Part shown: positions 46,000 to 56,347 of the stretch, in pieces
How positions within the stretch are numbered: position 1 is the stretch's first letter
How the letters are laid out: every line of letters starts with the position of its first letter
Notes under the pieces: generated by a model
Told to the model about the DNA's origin: nothing
The model's input: only the letters and a program-made list of their open reading frames with translations
The model's database searches: none
Origin: Nitrincola schmidtii
GTDB taxonomy: Bacteria > Pseudomonadota > Gammaproteobacteria > Pseudomonadales > Balneatricaceae
Assembly: GCF_008973715.1 (NCBI RefSeq)
Contig: NZ_WBOL01000006.1
Coordinates: forward strand, 62,001-126,000
Direction: 5' to 3'
Length of the DNA: 64,000 nucleotides
Position numbers and translations under genes: made by a program

Positions 46000-47799
46000 T
46001 TAGAACGAAAAGTGTTCACTGTCTAAGGACATCAGATTGTCTGCACCTGCTAAGACTAACTCTGACAAGCTGCGAGTACGTGGCAGTATGCGAGCAAAGT
46101 AGAAGTTCGCTGTTTTCAGTTTAGCTTCGTAGAAATCAGCTTCTGTAGTTCCTGCTTCTAACTTAGCCAAGGCCACTTCTGCTTGACGCGCCCATAGCCA
46201 TGCCAAGGTGATATAACCAGAGTACATCAGGTATTCAACAGCTGCTGCACCGACTTCTTCACGATCTTTCATCGCTTTCATACCGATCTGAAGTGTCAAA
46301 TCACCCCACTCTTTGTTCAACTTAGCTAGCGGCTTAATGTAAGGATCCATCTTGGCATTGCCTTCATGCGTCTGACAGAACTTATGAATTTTCTTAGTGA
46401 AACGTTTCAGCAACTCACCTTGAGTCATCAGTACTTTACGACCCAACAGATCCAACGCCTGAACCTGAGTAGTGCCTTCATAAATGGTAGAGATACGTGC
46501 ATCACGTAAATTCTGCTCCATACCCCATTCAGCAATGTAACCATGCCCACCGAACACCTGCAGACCATGGCTTGCACACTCAACACCTATTTCGGTTAGG
46601 AATGCCTTAGCAATTGGAGTCAACAAAGAGAGTAGATCTTCTGCTTCCTGTTTCTCTTCATCGGTTGCAGCGAGTTTTGCACGATCCACCTGCTGTGCAG
46701 CAAAGTAAATTAACGCACGTCCACCTTCAGCAAAAGCTTTTTGTGTCAGTAACATATTACGTACAGCTGGGTGTACAATAATAGGATCTGCTGATTTCTC
46801 TGGTGCTTTAGGTCCACTCAAGGCACGCATCTGTAAACGATCACGTGCATAAGTTAGTGAGTTCTGAAAACCCCACTCCGTGTGAGCAAGACCCTGTAAT
46901 GCTGTACCGATACGTGCAGTGTTCATAAACACGAACATACAGTTTAGACCCCTGTTAGGTGGTCCAATCAGGAAGCCTTGCGCAGCATCAAAGTTCATCA
47001 CGCAAGTAGCGTTACCATGAATACCCATTTTATGTTCAATAGAGCCACAGCTAACGCCGTTGCGCTCACCGACATTACCATCAGCATCTGGTAGGAACTT
47101 AGGTACGATAAATAGAGAGATACCTTTAGTGCCTTCAGGGGCACCTGGTAAACGTGCTAGAACGATGTGAACGATATTGTCTGCTAGATCATGCTCACCG
47201 GCTGAAATGAAGATTTTTGTACCGGTAATGCTGTAGCTACCATCTTCTCTAGGTTCAGCTTTGGTTCTTAGCATTCCCAAATCGGTACCACAGTGTGCTT
47301 CAGTCAAACACATAGTGCCTGTCCATTCACCAGATACTAATTTAGTTAAATAGGTTTGCTTCTGTTCTGTTGTACCGTGAGCTTCAAGGGTGTTCATTGC
47401 ACCATGGCTTAGTCCAGGATACATACTCCATGCCCAGTTCGCCGACCCCACCATCTCGTTCAGAACGATACCAAGTGATTCAGGCAATCCTTGACCACCC
47501 CACTCTGGATGGTGAGCAAGAGAAGGCCAGCCACCCTCTACGAAGGCTTCATAAGCTTCTCGAAAACCTTCGGGTGTTTTTACCTGTCCATCATTGAACT
47601 GACAGCCCTGTTGATCACCCACTTGGTTTAAAGGAGACAGAACGCGTTCAGCAAATTTTGCACCTTCCTCTAAAATGGCAGAAACCATATCAGGCGTTGC
47701 TTCTTCGCATCCTGGCAAATTTTGATAGTGCTCTTCGAGTGATAACACTTCATTTAATACAAACTGCATATCACGTAACGGAGCTTTATATTCGGCCAT
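46000..47799 (-). CDS. Acyl-CoA dehydrogenase, DmdC/long form
   Basis: A 599-residue dehydrogenase of the long group with a C-terminal extension. The start [21 protein letters not shown] is typical of that group, which includes 3-methylmercaptopropionyl-CoA dehydrogenase DmdC. FAD-binding segments [13 protein letters not shown] and [13 protein letters not shown] are visible, and the catalytic glutamate is in [10 protein letters not shown] (about 425). It oxidises an acyl-CoA and passes electrons to ETF. The real substrate may be a fatty acyl-CoA or another thioester. Confidence 0.9.
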   Translation of the reverse strand: MAEYKAPLRDMQFVLNEVLSLEEHYQNLPGCEEATPDMVSAILEEGAKFAERVLSPLNQVGDQQGCQFNDGQVKTPEGFREAYEAFVEGGWPSLAHHPEWGGQGLPESLGIVLNEMVGSANWAWSMYPGLSHGAMNTLEAHGTTEQKQTYLTKLVSGEWTGTMCLTEAHCGTDLGMLRTKAEPREDGSYSITGTKIFISAGEHDLADNIVHIVLARLPGAPEGTKGISLFIVPKFLPDADGNVGERNGVSCGSIEHKMGIHGNATCVMNFDAAQGFLIGPPNRGLNCMFVFMNTARIGTALQGLAHTEWGFQNSLTYARDRLQMRALSGPKAPEKSADPIIVHPAVRNMLLTQKAFAEGGRALIYFAAQQVDRAKLAATDEEKQEAEDLLSLLTPIAKAFLTEIGVECASHGLQVFGGHGYIAEWGMEQNLRDARISTIYEGTTQVQALDLLGRKVLMTQGELLKRFTKKIHKFCQTHEGNAKMDPYIKPLAKLNKEWGDLTLQIGMKAMKDREEVGAAAVEYLMYSGYITLAWLWARQAEVALAKLEAGTTEADFYEAKLKTANFYFARILPRTRSLSELVLAGADNLMSLDSEHFSF

Positions 47800-47921
47800 G
47801 TAGCTAACCTCACCAATTTGTCGTTATTCTAGTTTCTTGATACGTACAGCATGAACGAATAGTGCTAGTTCACCAATAACAAAACGGACCAATATCACTA
47901 ACAAAACCACTCTTTCCCTGA

Positions 47922-47953
47922 TTAGCGATCTATTATTTCAATAGATCGACTAA
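47922..47953. repeat. Hairpin downstream of the RND gene
   Basis: TTAG plus CGATCTATT (47922-47934) pairs with AATAGATCG plus CTAA (47940-47953) with a single bulged A and a 5-base loop. It lies between the RND gene and the acyl-CoA dehydrogenase gene on the minus strand. No T-run follows in that direction, so it may be an operator or mRNA-end structure. Confidence 0.5.
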
Positions 47954-47975
47954 CAATTTTGTTCAAGCATAACCC

Positions 47976-50354
47976 TTATCGGTCATTTTCAAACAATTCA
48001 GGGCTGGAGGTTAGCTCTGGATGCGGTTTTAGGAAGGCTGTTAATGCAGGAAGCAAAATCAGCGCACCTAACATATTCCAGAGGAACATAAAGGTTAACA
48101 AAATCCCCATATCAGCTTGGAATTTAATCGGCGAGAACACCCATAGAACCACACCTATCGCAAGCGTCAGGCCCGTAAAGGCGACTGGTTTACCGGTGGT
48201 TTTCAGGGTTTCAAAATAGGCATCTGTCAGCTTAAGACCTTGGCTTAAATAGTTACTCAACCGAGAGTAAATATAGATACCGTAGTCCACTCCGATACCC
48301 ACCCCCAAAGCGATGACCGGTAGCGTGGCCACTTTAACGCCAATACCCATCATTGCCATCAATGCCTGACACAGCAATGAGGTGAGCGCTAAAGGTAAAA
48401 TAATGCAGAGTACGGTTTTAACTGAACGGAAAGTGAGCAAGCACAGCAAACTCACCACACCATATACCCATGCCAGCATTTCATACTGGGCACGCGCAAT
48501 AACTTGGTTAGTAGCTGCTTCAAAGCCACTATTACCAGCGGCAAGTAAGTATTGTAATTGATCAGAGTTATATCGATCTGCAAACGTCTCAACCGCCTGA
48601 CTAACGCGGATCAAGGTTTCCGCTTTATGATCATCCAAGAACAAAATCACTGGCAGTAAAGAGCAATCTGCATTCATTAAGCCACCTGGAACAAAAGCCA
48701 AAGAAGCGTTAATGACAAATTGATTTCGACTGATAGCACGCCACTTAGGATTACCTTCATTTAAGCCAGAGGTAATCCGCTTGGAAAGATCCGCAAGCGA
48801 AACACTCGACTGCACACCCTCCACAGCTTGCATGGCGTACTGAAAACGCTCAACCGCTGACAGAGTGGCGGAACTACTACACTGGTCCGGTTCAGTCACG
48901 GCCATCACCACAAACACATCACTCGAGGTCGAGTAGTTTGACGTAATAAAGTCGTTATCGAGGTTATATCGAGAATCTGCCCTTAACTCAGGCGCGCCTC
49001 GATCTAAATCACCTATCTGCAAGCCTTGAGCGGCATAGACACCCCCGAAAGCCAACAAAACCGCGACAGTCAATGCCGTAGCAGCACCTTTCTTAGTCGC
49101 AAACCAGGTTAGTACTCGCCAATGCTCTCCACCTTGATCGGCCTGAGCTTTAGCATGTTCTATCGCCTTTTCACCCACACCAACGTAGGACATTAGCAGA
49201 GGAAGCAGCAATAAATTGGTGAGAATAATGACTGCAACCCCTAAGGATGCAGCAACAGCCAGCTCTTGAATGACTCGAATGTCGATGACCATCAAGGTAA
49301 AGAAGCCGATACCATCGGAAACCAATGCCGTCAGCCCGGGAATGTATAATAATCGGAACGCACTTCGGGCAGCATGCCATTTATCAGGATCATGAAGGCT
49401 TTCTAGGCGTATCGCATTGATGATTTGTACACCATGACTGACCGCAATCGCAAACACCAAGAAAGGCACCAACATGGAATAAGGATCGATACCGTATCCC
49501 AGTGCATTCAGCAAACCTAGCTGCCAGATCACGGCGATCAACGAACAGACCAGCGGAATGAGCGTACCTTGAATACTGCGAGAGTAGAGATACAGCAACA
49601 CCATGGTAATGACGATAGCTAAGGCGAAGAATAATGCTACCTGTCGCGCACCATCGATTAAGTCGCCAACAATTTTGGCAAAGCCCGTAATGTGTATGGA
49701 AACCTGATCATCACTAAACTGGTCTCTAACTCGCTCTTCTAAACGCTGAGAAAAAGCCTGATAATCAAGCCTCTCACCCGTTTCTGGGTCAAAATCAAGC
49801 AAAGGCACTTCAATAACGGCCGAACGGAAATCATTGGCCACCAAGCGACCCACTTGCCCTGAACGCAAAACATTGATGCGCAACTGATCTAAGGTCGCTT
49901 CACTGCCATCAAAATCAGGTGGAATGACCGGGCCGCCGACAAAACCTTCTTCGGTAACTTCTGTCCACCTAACATTAGGAGTCCAGATAGATTGCAACGC
50001 TGCTCGGTCTACACCCGGGATAAAAAACAGCTCATCGGTAACAAGACGCAACACATCCTGAAACTCAGCGTTAAAAATATCCTCTTCGGTTGTGGCGACG
50101 GCTACACGAACACTATTACCTAAACCTGACAGGTCTTGCTGATAGGTTAGGTAGTTTTCAACATAAGGATGGCTCGTGGGAATCATTTTAATAAAGCTGG
50201 CATCAGGCCGGATTTGTATCGCCTGCCAACCCAACACCAGTGTCACCAACAGAAAAACTGACAACACCCAAGCACGCTGATGAAAGAGTAAATATTCAAC
50301 CCATTGCTCAGAACGACGAATAGGGTATAACAAACGTTCTGCCATGCGCTTCAT
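47976..50354 (-). CDS. RND/MMPL-type membrane transporter
   Basis: A 792-residue transporter with the RND layout: one N-terminal span (about 28-46), a periplasmic loop to about 225, a bundle of spans about 230-420, a second periplasmic loop, and a second bundle about 630-775. MMPL signatures include LGVGIGVDYGIYIYSRL (about 690). MMPL-type pumps move lipids and hydrophobic molecules. Its start overlaps the YCF48 gene stop by 4 bp, so they are made together. Substrate unknown; a lipid is likely from the neighbours. Confidence 0.88.
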   Translation of the reverse strand: MKRMAERLLYPIRRSEQWVEYLLFHQRAWVLSVFLLVTLVLGWQAIQIRPDASFIKMIPTSHPYVENYLTYQQDLSGLGNSVRVAVATTEEDIFNAEFQDVLRLVTDELFFIPGVDRAALQSIWTPNVRWTEVTEEGFVGGPVIPPDFDGSEATLDQLRINVLRSGQVGRLVANDFRSAVIEVPLLDFDPETGERLDYQAFSQRLEERVRDQFSDDQVSIHITGFAKIVGDLIDGARQVALFFALAIVITMVLLYLYSRSIQGTLIPLVCSLIAVIWQLGLLNALGYGIDPYSMLVPFLVFAIAVSHGVQIINAIRLESLHDPDKWHAARSAFRLLYIPGLTALVSDGIGFFTLMVIDIRVIQELAVAASLGVAVIILTNLLLLPLLMSYVGVGEKAIEHAKAQADQGGEHWRVLTWFATKKGAATALTVAVLLAFGGVYAAQGLQIGDLDRGAPELRADSRYNLDNDFITSNYSTSSDVFVVMAVTEPDQCSSSATLSAVERFQYAMQAVEGVQSSVSLADLSKRITSGLNEGNPKWRAISRNQFVINASLAFVPGGLMNADCSLLPVILFLDDHKAETLIRVSQAVETFADRYNSDQLQYLLAAGNSGFEAATNQVIARAQYEMLAWVYGVVSLLCLLTFRSVKTVLCIILPLALTSLLCQALMAMMGIGVKVATLPVIALGVGIGVDYGIYIYSRLSNYLSQGLKLTDAYFETLKTTGKPVAFTGLTLAIGVVLWVFSPIKFQADMGILLTFMFLWNMLGALILLPALTAFLKPHPELTSSPELFENDR

Positions 50355-51445
50355 TGGGACACTCCCTGTTCAACCGTTCGAAAAACACCTTGTTCACCAG
50401 CCAGAACCCAACCTGATGAAGTCGACACAACGGCATTAAAATGATGACGGGTACCCAATGGCTGTAGGGTAAGTTGATTTGGCTCACCCCCTGTTAATAG
50501 GGTGCCACCTAAGCCAGCAATCGCTATGGTTTCTCCATCACTGAAGGCACCCATAAAACTGACTGTGGTATCCACGGGTATTTCCTGCCAATCGAAACCA
50601 CCGTCTTCACTCATAAAGAGATGTCCACGTAGCCCAAGGGCAAACAAGGCGTGCTGATGCGCAATCACATCAAAAAACGAACCGCCATAAGGTGAAGGCA
50701 GCTCATACCAGCTATCACCTTGATCATCCGATCTCATCAACAATCCGGCTTCACCTGCAATAATCAAGCTATTCTCTAAAGCGGTGATAGCATTCAAATG
50801 AAACTGATCTGGATTAGGTAGATCGCTACTAATGAATGACCAGTTTTGACCGGCATCGTCGGTCATCAGGGCAAGACCATAAGCACCTAACAAATAACCC
50901 GTATGCTCGTTTTTAAACCAAACCTTTAATAAAGGGTTTACCGGACCTTCCTCTTGCGCAAACTCAGCATCTTCTAAAGCAAACACTAAATCCTCTTCTA
51001 GGAAAGGATCTTCTACTGTCTCTTCATCTGTCAGTGATGCTATACGCGACTCGAAGTATTCAACTTTTAAGCGATTAATTTCATTGCCATCGAAGAACAG
51101 TGTCCACTCTTCACCAGCATTATCAGAGTAGAGCAACACGCCATCGTGACCCGTAACCCATCCCGTTTGAGGTGATGTAAAGAAGACCGAGGTGAGTAAG
51201 GTGGTAACAGGCACGCTAGCCTGCTGCCACTCCACTCCCTCATCATCGGAAAAAAGCACAACACCAAAATCGCCTACAGCGACCAGCCTTTCACCTGCGC
51301 GCACGACATCCGTGAGTAATACAGAGTGAGCAGCACTCGATAGAGGTGCTGGCTGATCTAAGCGATCTGGCTGCGCGGCGAATATGGCGGGTGTCATCGC
51401 CGCGATACAGACGAGACTTAAGCGTTTAACTAGAGTTTTCAGCAT
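50351..51445 (-). CDS. YCF48-type beta-propeller periplasmic protein
   Basis: A 364-residue protein. A signal peptide (about 1-23, ending AIFA) leads to a beta-propeller with repeated YCF48/BNR blades, each with a GDFGVVLFSDD- or GEAGLLMRSDD-like turn (about residues 55, 105, 200, 255). YCF48/Hcf136 proteins help assemble photosystem II in plants and cyanobacteria; bacterial members here sit next to an RND transporter and are probably its periplasmic partner. An acidic stretch lies at about 150-165. Confidence 0.82.
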   Translation of the reverse strand: MLKTLVKRLSLVCIAAMTPAIFAAQPDRLDQPAPLSSAAHSVLLTDVVRAGERLVAVGDFGVVLFSDDEGVEWQQASVPVTTLLTSVFFTSPQTGWVTGHDGVLLYSDNAGEEWTLFFDGNEINRLKVEYFESRIASLTDEETVEDPFLEEDLVFALEDAEFAQEEGPVNPLLKVWFKNEHTGYLLGAYGLALMTDDAGQNWSFISSDLPNPDQFHLNAITALENSLIIAGEAGLLMRSDDQGDSWYELPSPYGGSFFDVIAHQHALFALGLRGHLFMSEDGGFDWQEIPVDTTVSFMGAFSDGETIAIAGLGGTLLTGGEPNQLTLQPLGTRHHFNAVVSTSSGWVLAGEQGVFRTVEQGVSQ

Positions 51446-51487
51446 ATTTATTATTTTTTCGCTGTTGATTAATTGTCTAAACTAAGT

Positions 51488-52675
51488 TTACGCGCACCGT
51501 TCGATCAACGCTGCGATTCCCTGGCCCCCACCGATACACATGGTGATGACGGCATAGCGACCATGAATGCGCTCTAACTCATAAAGCGCTTTAACACTAA
51601 TAACGGCACCGGTCGCACCGATAGGATGTCCAAGAGAGATTCCACTGCCGTTGGGATTAACACGTTCATTAGGCAGATCAAGATCCCTGACTACCGCCAA
51701 GGCTTGAGCAGCAAATGCCTCATTAACTTCCCAAAGGTCAATATCACCGACTTGTAGCTCTGCCTCATTCAAAAGATGTTTAACTGCCGGTACTGGACCA
51801 ATACCCATGTATTTTGGCTCAACACCAACAAAGGCATAGCCGATCAGTTTTGCCATGGGTTTAACGCCAGTTTTTTCAATCAATTCACCACTGGCCAACA
51901 CAACGGCGGCGGCAGCATCATTCAAACCAGAGGCATTTCCGGCAGTGACCGTGCCGTCTTTTTTGAACACAGGACGCAATGTCTGCATCTCTTCAAGAGT
52001 GCAGTTAAAACGTAGGTGCTCGTCGGTATCAAAAACCTGTTCACCTTTTCGGGTTTTCACGGTGACAGGGAGAATTTGAGACGCAAAACGCCCTTGCTCG
52101 ATCGCATGCTGCGCTCGCTGATGGCTTTGTAGCGCCAGCAGATCTTGATCCTCACGACTGATATGCCATTTCTCTGCGATATTCTCAGCCGTCACGCCCA
52201 TATGGATATTTTCCATCGGGCAGGTCAGCGCACCCACCATAGAATCAAGGACTTGAGCATCGCCCATACGTTGTCCCCATCGACCTGAAGGCATCCAATA
52301 GTTAGTGCGACTCATGGACTCAGCACCTCCCGCAATGGCAGCGTCACACAGTCCTAGCTGTATCTGTTGAGCAGCGGTGATAATCGCCTGCAAACCACTG
52401 CCACAAAGGCGATTTACGTTAAGTGCGGGAGTAATATCGGCTAAACCGCCTTGCAATGCAGCCACTCTGGAAAGATACAGGTCACGACGCTCGGTTGGTA
52501 CGACATTACCAAAAACACAATGACCTATTTGACTGGGATCTAGACGACTGCGTTTGAGTGCTTCGGCAACCACTTTTCCGGCCAGATCAGCAGGTGCCTG
52601 ATCTTTTAACGAGCCACCAAAACCACCTATTGCTGTTCTAACACCGGCAACGAAGTAAACGTCACGTGTATTCAT
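51488..52675 (-). CDS. Acetyl-CoA acyltransferase (thiolase)
   Basis: A 395-residue thiolase, distinct from fadA. The nucleophile is C91 in VNRLCGSGLQA, with GHPIGATGAV and CIGGGQG supplying the histidine and second cysteine. Such stand-alone thiolases act in beta-oxidation, ketone body or polyhydroxyalkanoate routes; direction cannot be read from sequence. It begins the minus-strand lipid run and lies 43 bases from the YCF48 gene. Confidence 0.9.
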   Translation of the reverse strand: MNTRDVYFVAGVRTAIGGFGGSLKDQAPADLAGKVVAEALKRSRLDPSQIGHCVFGNVVPTERRDLYLSRVAALQGGLADITPALNVNRLCGSGLQAIITAAQQIQLGLCDAAIAGGAESMSRTNYWMPSGRWGQRMGDAQVLDSMVGALTCPMENIHMGVTAENIAEKWHISREDQDLLALQSHQRAQHAIEQGRFASQILPVTVKTRKGEQVFDTDEHLRFNCTLEEMQTLRPVFKKDGTVTAGNASGLNDAAAAVVLASGELIEKTGVKPMAKLIGYAFVGVEPKYMGIGPVPAVKHLLNEAELQVGDIDLWEVNEAFAAQALAVVRDLDLPNERVNPNGSGISLGHPIGATGAVISVKALYELERIHGRYAVITMCIGGGQGIAALIERCA

Positions 52676-52899
52676 AGCGTCATCCTGTTTATAAATTTGT
52701 TATAGGATTTAGATGCCCCATAGCATCCCTTATTAAAGTTCTAGCTTCAATAACGTTTGCCGCCAGCCTAAATAACAATAATGTTCAAAATATCTTGAAG
52801 TTAATGTGTTAAAAGTATTTTGTAATTCAAGCATAAATGAAATGATAGAAGTACTTTATGCCATAATAATAGCGTAAGTTTTTAAGGCCTGTTACTGAG

Positions 52900-54606
52900 A
52901 TGATTTTAACGCTGTTATTTGTTGCAGCCATGCTGATGATCAGCATTCTGCTTAGCCCACTGTCTAACCGCATCGGACTTCCTGTACTGTTGCTGTTTCT
53001 GGGTGTGGGCATGCTGGCTGGGCAAAATGGTTTTGGGCATTTACTGCCTGCCGATACCGAAACCACCTTTATGGTAGGGCATTTAGCTCTAGCCATTATT
53101 TTGCTGGATGGTGGTATGCGCACACGCGCTGAAACCTTCCGAGTTGGACTTAAACCGGCTTTAACCTTAGCGACGCTTGGCGTTGTCATTACGGCAGGCA
53201 TCACTGGCCTCGCTGCAGTATGGATCCTTGATCTACCCCTTATCTACGGCCTACTGATCGGCACTATCATTTCATCCACTGATGCAGCTGCCGTCTTCGC
53301 GCTACTGCAAAATCGTGGTTTAAGACTCAATCAACGTGTCAGTGCCACCCTCGAAATTGAGTCCGGCAGTAACGATCCCATGGCGATTTTCTTAACCATT
53401 GTCTTGCTGGAACTGATCGTTCAACAAACGCCCCCTAATGCACTGGATGCCGCGTGGCTGCTATTCAAACAACTCACCTTAGGTGGGTTGGGTGGTGTAC
53501 TCGGTGGATTTTTAACCGCATGGCTGCTGAAACGTTTTGTACTCATTGATGCTTTTTACCCCTTACTGGTGACGGCTGCAGGGTTAACCATGTTTTCTGC
53601 TGTGACCTTGTTGGATGGCAGCGGCTTTTTAGCCATCTATTTGATGGGCGTTATTTTGGGCAATCGCCAAGTACGTCGCATGGAAGATATTCTTCAAGTT
53701 CATGATGGCCTGGCTTGGCTGGCACAGCTCTGCTTGTTCTTGATGCTTGGATTACTGTTAGCACCCAATGAAAAGCTGGATCATATCTATGAAGGCATCT
53801 TACTGGGGGCTGTATTAATTTTAGTGGCACGCCCTATTGCCGTAGCGCTGACCTTATGGCCCTTCGGTTTTCGCTTTAAAGAGCAATTATTTATTTCTTG
53901 GGTAGGTTTACGCGGTGCCGTTCCTATTGTATTGGCACTCTTTCCATTAATGGCAAACATTGACAATGCACACCTCTTCCCAACGATTGCCTTTATTGTG
54001 GTGATCATGTCATTGGTAGTTCAGGGCTCTACTTTAGCGTCATCCGCTCGTTGGCTAAAACTGGAGCTTCCAGCAAAGCCCAAAGCGATGCAACATATGC
54101 CATTAGAGTGGAGTGAACATGGGCATCATCAACTGATGATTTTTGAACTTGATGGTGAGCACTGGACACCTGCACGTTCATTGAGGCGTATCCGCCTACC
54201 TGAACACATTGTGATTTGTGCAGCCCTTCGTGATGAAAAACTACTGCCGTGGGACATGGATCTTGAACTGCAAGGCGGAGATAGACTGGCCATTATTGGC
54301 CCTGCTGAAACTGAAGCCGCCCTAGCGCGATTATTTAGCTCCACAGATTCAATACCGGCACTGCGCGAAAATGTTTTCTTTGGTTTGTTTGAGCTAGATG
54401 CCGCCATCGCACTGAAAGACTTACAGGCTAGTTTTGGTGTCACCATTCCAGACAACTCTGCTGATCAAAGCATCGCGGATTTTATCAGCAAAGCGCTACC
54501 CAACGCACCCGTGGTTGGCGATCGCGTGAAAATGGGACCGGTGACATTGGTTGTTAAAGCGATGCAAGGTGATCAAATCGTTAGAGTGGGTTTGAAAATT
54601 TCTTAA
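52900..54606 (+). CDS. K+/H+ (or Na+/H+) antiporter, NhaP2/CvrA type
   Basis: A 568-residue CPA1-type antiporter. About twelve membrane spans cover residues 1-400, with SSTDAAAVFALL holding the proton-binding aspartate region and GSNDPMAIFLT after it. The cytoplasmic C terminus contains a TrkA-C-like domain with DLELQGGDRLAIIG (about 460-475) and a further regulatory part. Family members extrude K+ or Na+ in exchange for H+. Stands alone, divergent from the thiolase gene. Confidence 0.92.
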   Translation: MILTLLFVAAMLMISILLSPLSNRIGLPVLLLFLGVGMLAGQNGFGHLLPADTETTFMVGHLALAIILLDGGMRTRAETFRVGLKPALTLATLGVVITAGITGLAAVWILDLPLIYGLLIGTIISSTDAAAVFALLQNRGLRLNQRVSATLEIESGSNDPMAIFLTIVLLELIVQQTPPNALDAAWLLFKQLTLGGLGGVLGGFLTAWLLKRFVLIDAFYPLLVTAAGLTMFSAVTLLDGSGFLAIYLMGVILGNRQVRRMEDILQVHDGLAWLAQLCLFLMLGLLLAPNEKLDHIYEGILLGAVLILVARPIAVALTLWPFGFRFKEQLFISWVGLRGAVPIVLALFPLMANIDNAHLFPTIAFIVVIMSLVVQGSTLASSARWLKLELPAKPKAMQHMPLEWSEHGHHQLMIFELDGEHWTPARSLRRIRLPEHIVICAALRDEKLLPWDMDLELQGGDRLAIIGPAETEAALARLFSSTDSIPALRENVFFGLFELDAAIALKDLQASFGVTIPDNSADQSIADFISKALPNAPVVGDRVKMGPVTLVVKAMQGDQIVRVGLKIS

Positions 54607-54628
54607 TCACGGGCAGAGAACATTGTAC

Positions 54629-54709
54629 GAAATATCTAACGCTAGTCCGTCTTATAAAAGCCAGTTGGAAACATAATGCAATAAAAGACTTCGATAGACC
54701 ACTCAAACA
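54629..54709 (+). pseudogene. Decayed copy of the sixA 5' end
   Basis: This 81-base stretch matches the first 81 bases from the third base of sixA (56350-56430) at 69 positions with no gaps. Its reading frame is still open, but the GTG start has become ACG and the catalytic RHA triplet reads RLI, so it cannot work. It ends in unrelated sequence at about 54710. With the intact sixA it flanks the Cache-GGDEF gene in direct orientation. Confidence 0.85.
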
Positions 54710-54780
54710 AATGCTCTGACTAAGCTATGCTTAATAGAGTATGTGAATCTCATTAATGAATTATTGTTAGGCTCTGTTTA

Positions 54781-56241
54781 ATGAAAGATCGCCTGTTCCA
54801 TTTGCTAAGCTTGGTGGTATTTCTGGCATTCGTCGTAATGACCAGCTTTTATGCTTGGCAAGACAGTCGCAGAATTAAACATTTTGTTCAACATTACGAA
54901 TTACCCTCAATAGGTATGGCTTTAGCGGCAAGTCTTGATAGAACGGCTGGCGAATATCTCCGAATTAGTGATGAACTCCTACGTGATGATTTTATTCGTA
55001 ACTGGATTCTAGCTGGCGAAGAGGACATTGACTCGTTACGTCAATTCTTAGGTGACATTAGCCTGCGATTTCGTTTGGCGGATGCCAGCATGGTCAGTGA
55101 CCGATCAGAGACTTACTACTCAAATGATCGGCGAGTTGTAAAGCTTGACCCCAATAATGTTTCCAGAGATGGTTGGTATTATCTTTATCGCGACACTCTG
55201 CGAGCTACCAATATTGATACATGGTATTACGCTCAAGAAGACAAGTTACACATTTGGGTCAACGCACCTCTTTTTGATGATAACGGTGAATTTCTGGGTT
55301 TAGCCGGAGTAGGAGTCGATACCGAAGATTTCAGTAACATGCTTTTAGCTTATAACCGTCTTGAAGGCTTTAATGTGTTTTTGGCTCGTGTAGATGGTCA
55401 ACTGGTCTATGCTAAAGATCGGCAACTATTGGCAGAGCAACGCAGTTTCAATGATCTATGGAATATAGAATTCAACTCTCTTCCAAAAAATCAAAATATC
55501 TCTGGTGATACTATCGCTAATAAGGACGATCAAGGTGCGATGCTCTGGGTGCGTTTTATGGAACCTTGGAACACTTGGCTAGTGGTGGAGAAAACTGCTG
55601 AGTCCGTTCAGTCTCGAGTCAATGACAGCTTTAAAAGCAGTGCAATGCTCAGCGGATCTCTGGGGATGTTCCTGTTTCTAGTGATATTTACTTCTATTAC
55701 CCTTGCGCGTCGCCAAGTAGATAAGAATACTCTTCAACTTGAATATCAAGCAGGTACTGATTCACTGACAGGTTTATTTAATCGCTTACACTTCTCTCGA
55801 TTTATTGAACAAGAGCTGATTAGATTACGTCAGGTAAAAGGCACTTCTGCAATCTTGCTAATTGACATTGACAATTTCAAAAAAGTTAACGATTCATACG
55901 GACATCCGATCGGGGATGAGGTGCTTAGATACGTTGCGCTAACTCTAAAACAAAACACTCGAGAAGGAGATATCGCTTCTCGATTTGGTGGAGAAGAGTT
56001 CATGATTCTGCTGTCTGGTGCGTCATTAAAAACTGCCACACAACGAGCTGAACAGCTTCGTGTTGCAGTCAGCGAACTTGCTTTACCTTGTCTTCCAAAC
56101 GAAGTTAGAGTGACCATTAGCATTGGCGTTTCGCTATTAGATATCTCCAAAGATAATCCAATTGATACCGCTTATCGCGAAGCGGATAAAGCATTATATG
56201 CTGCTAAATCTGCAGGTCGTAATCGAGTGGTATGCTCATAA
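54781..56241 (+). CDS. Diguanylate cyclase with periplasmic Cache sensor
   Basis: A 486-residue membrane cyclase. Spans at about 7-25 and 285-310 enclose a periplasmic Cache-like domain (about 30-280, with DGWYYLYRDTLR). The GGDEF domain (about 330-485) has SRFGGEEF intact and REGD as the RxxD product-inhibition site. It makes c-di-GMP in response to an unknown small molecule. It lies between a sixA remnant and intact sixA, so it was probably inserted here after the sixA locus formed. Confidence 0.93.
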   Translation: MKDRLFHLLSLVVFLAFVVMTSFYAWQDSRRIKHFVQHYELPSIGMALAASLDRTAGEYLRISDELLRDDFIRNWILAGEEDIDSLRQFLGDISLRFRLADASMVSDRSETYYSNDRRVVKLDPNNVSRDGWYYLYRDTLRATNIDTWYYAQEDKLHIWVNAPLFDDNGEFLGLAGVGVDTEDFSNMLLAYNRLEGFNVFLARVDGQLVYAKDRQLLAEQRSFNDLWNIEFNSLPKNQNISGDTIANKDDQGAMLWVRFMEPWNTWLVVEKTAESVQSRVNDSFKSSAMLSGSLGMFLFLVIFTSITLARRQVDKNTLQLEYQAGTDSLTGLFNRLHFSRFIEQELIRLRQVKGTSAILLIDIDNFKKVNDSYGHPIGDEVLRYVALTLKQNTREGDIASRFGGEEFMILLSGASLKTATQRAEQLRVAVSELALPCLPNEVRVTISIGVSLLDISKDNPIDTAYREADKALYAAKSAGRNRVVCS

Positions 56242-56347
56242 ACGCTCATATTTAACTGTTTTTTTCACTATGGAAAGGATGGCAATCCTCTTAAGTTAGC
56301 AGGTTTGAACCTTTCCTTATTTTCCTAATTAAAAGGTAAAAATTGCT

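Noticed and set aside
52676-52899. Regulatory RNA in the 224-base gap before the antiporter gene
   Set aside because: Only a weak 7-bp inverted repeat (GCATAAA/TTTATGC) is visible, with nothing that looks like a riboswitch or terminator.
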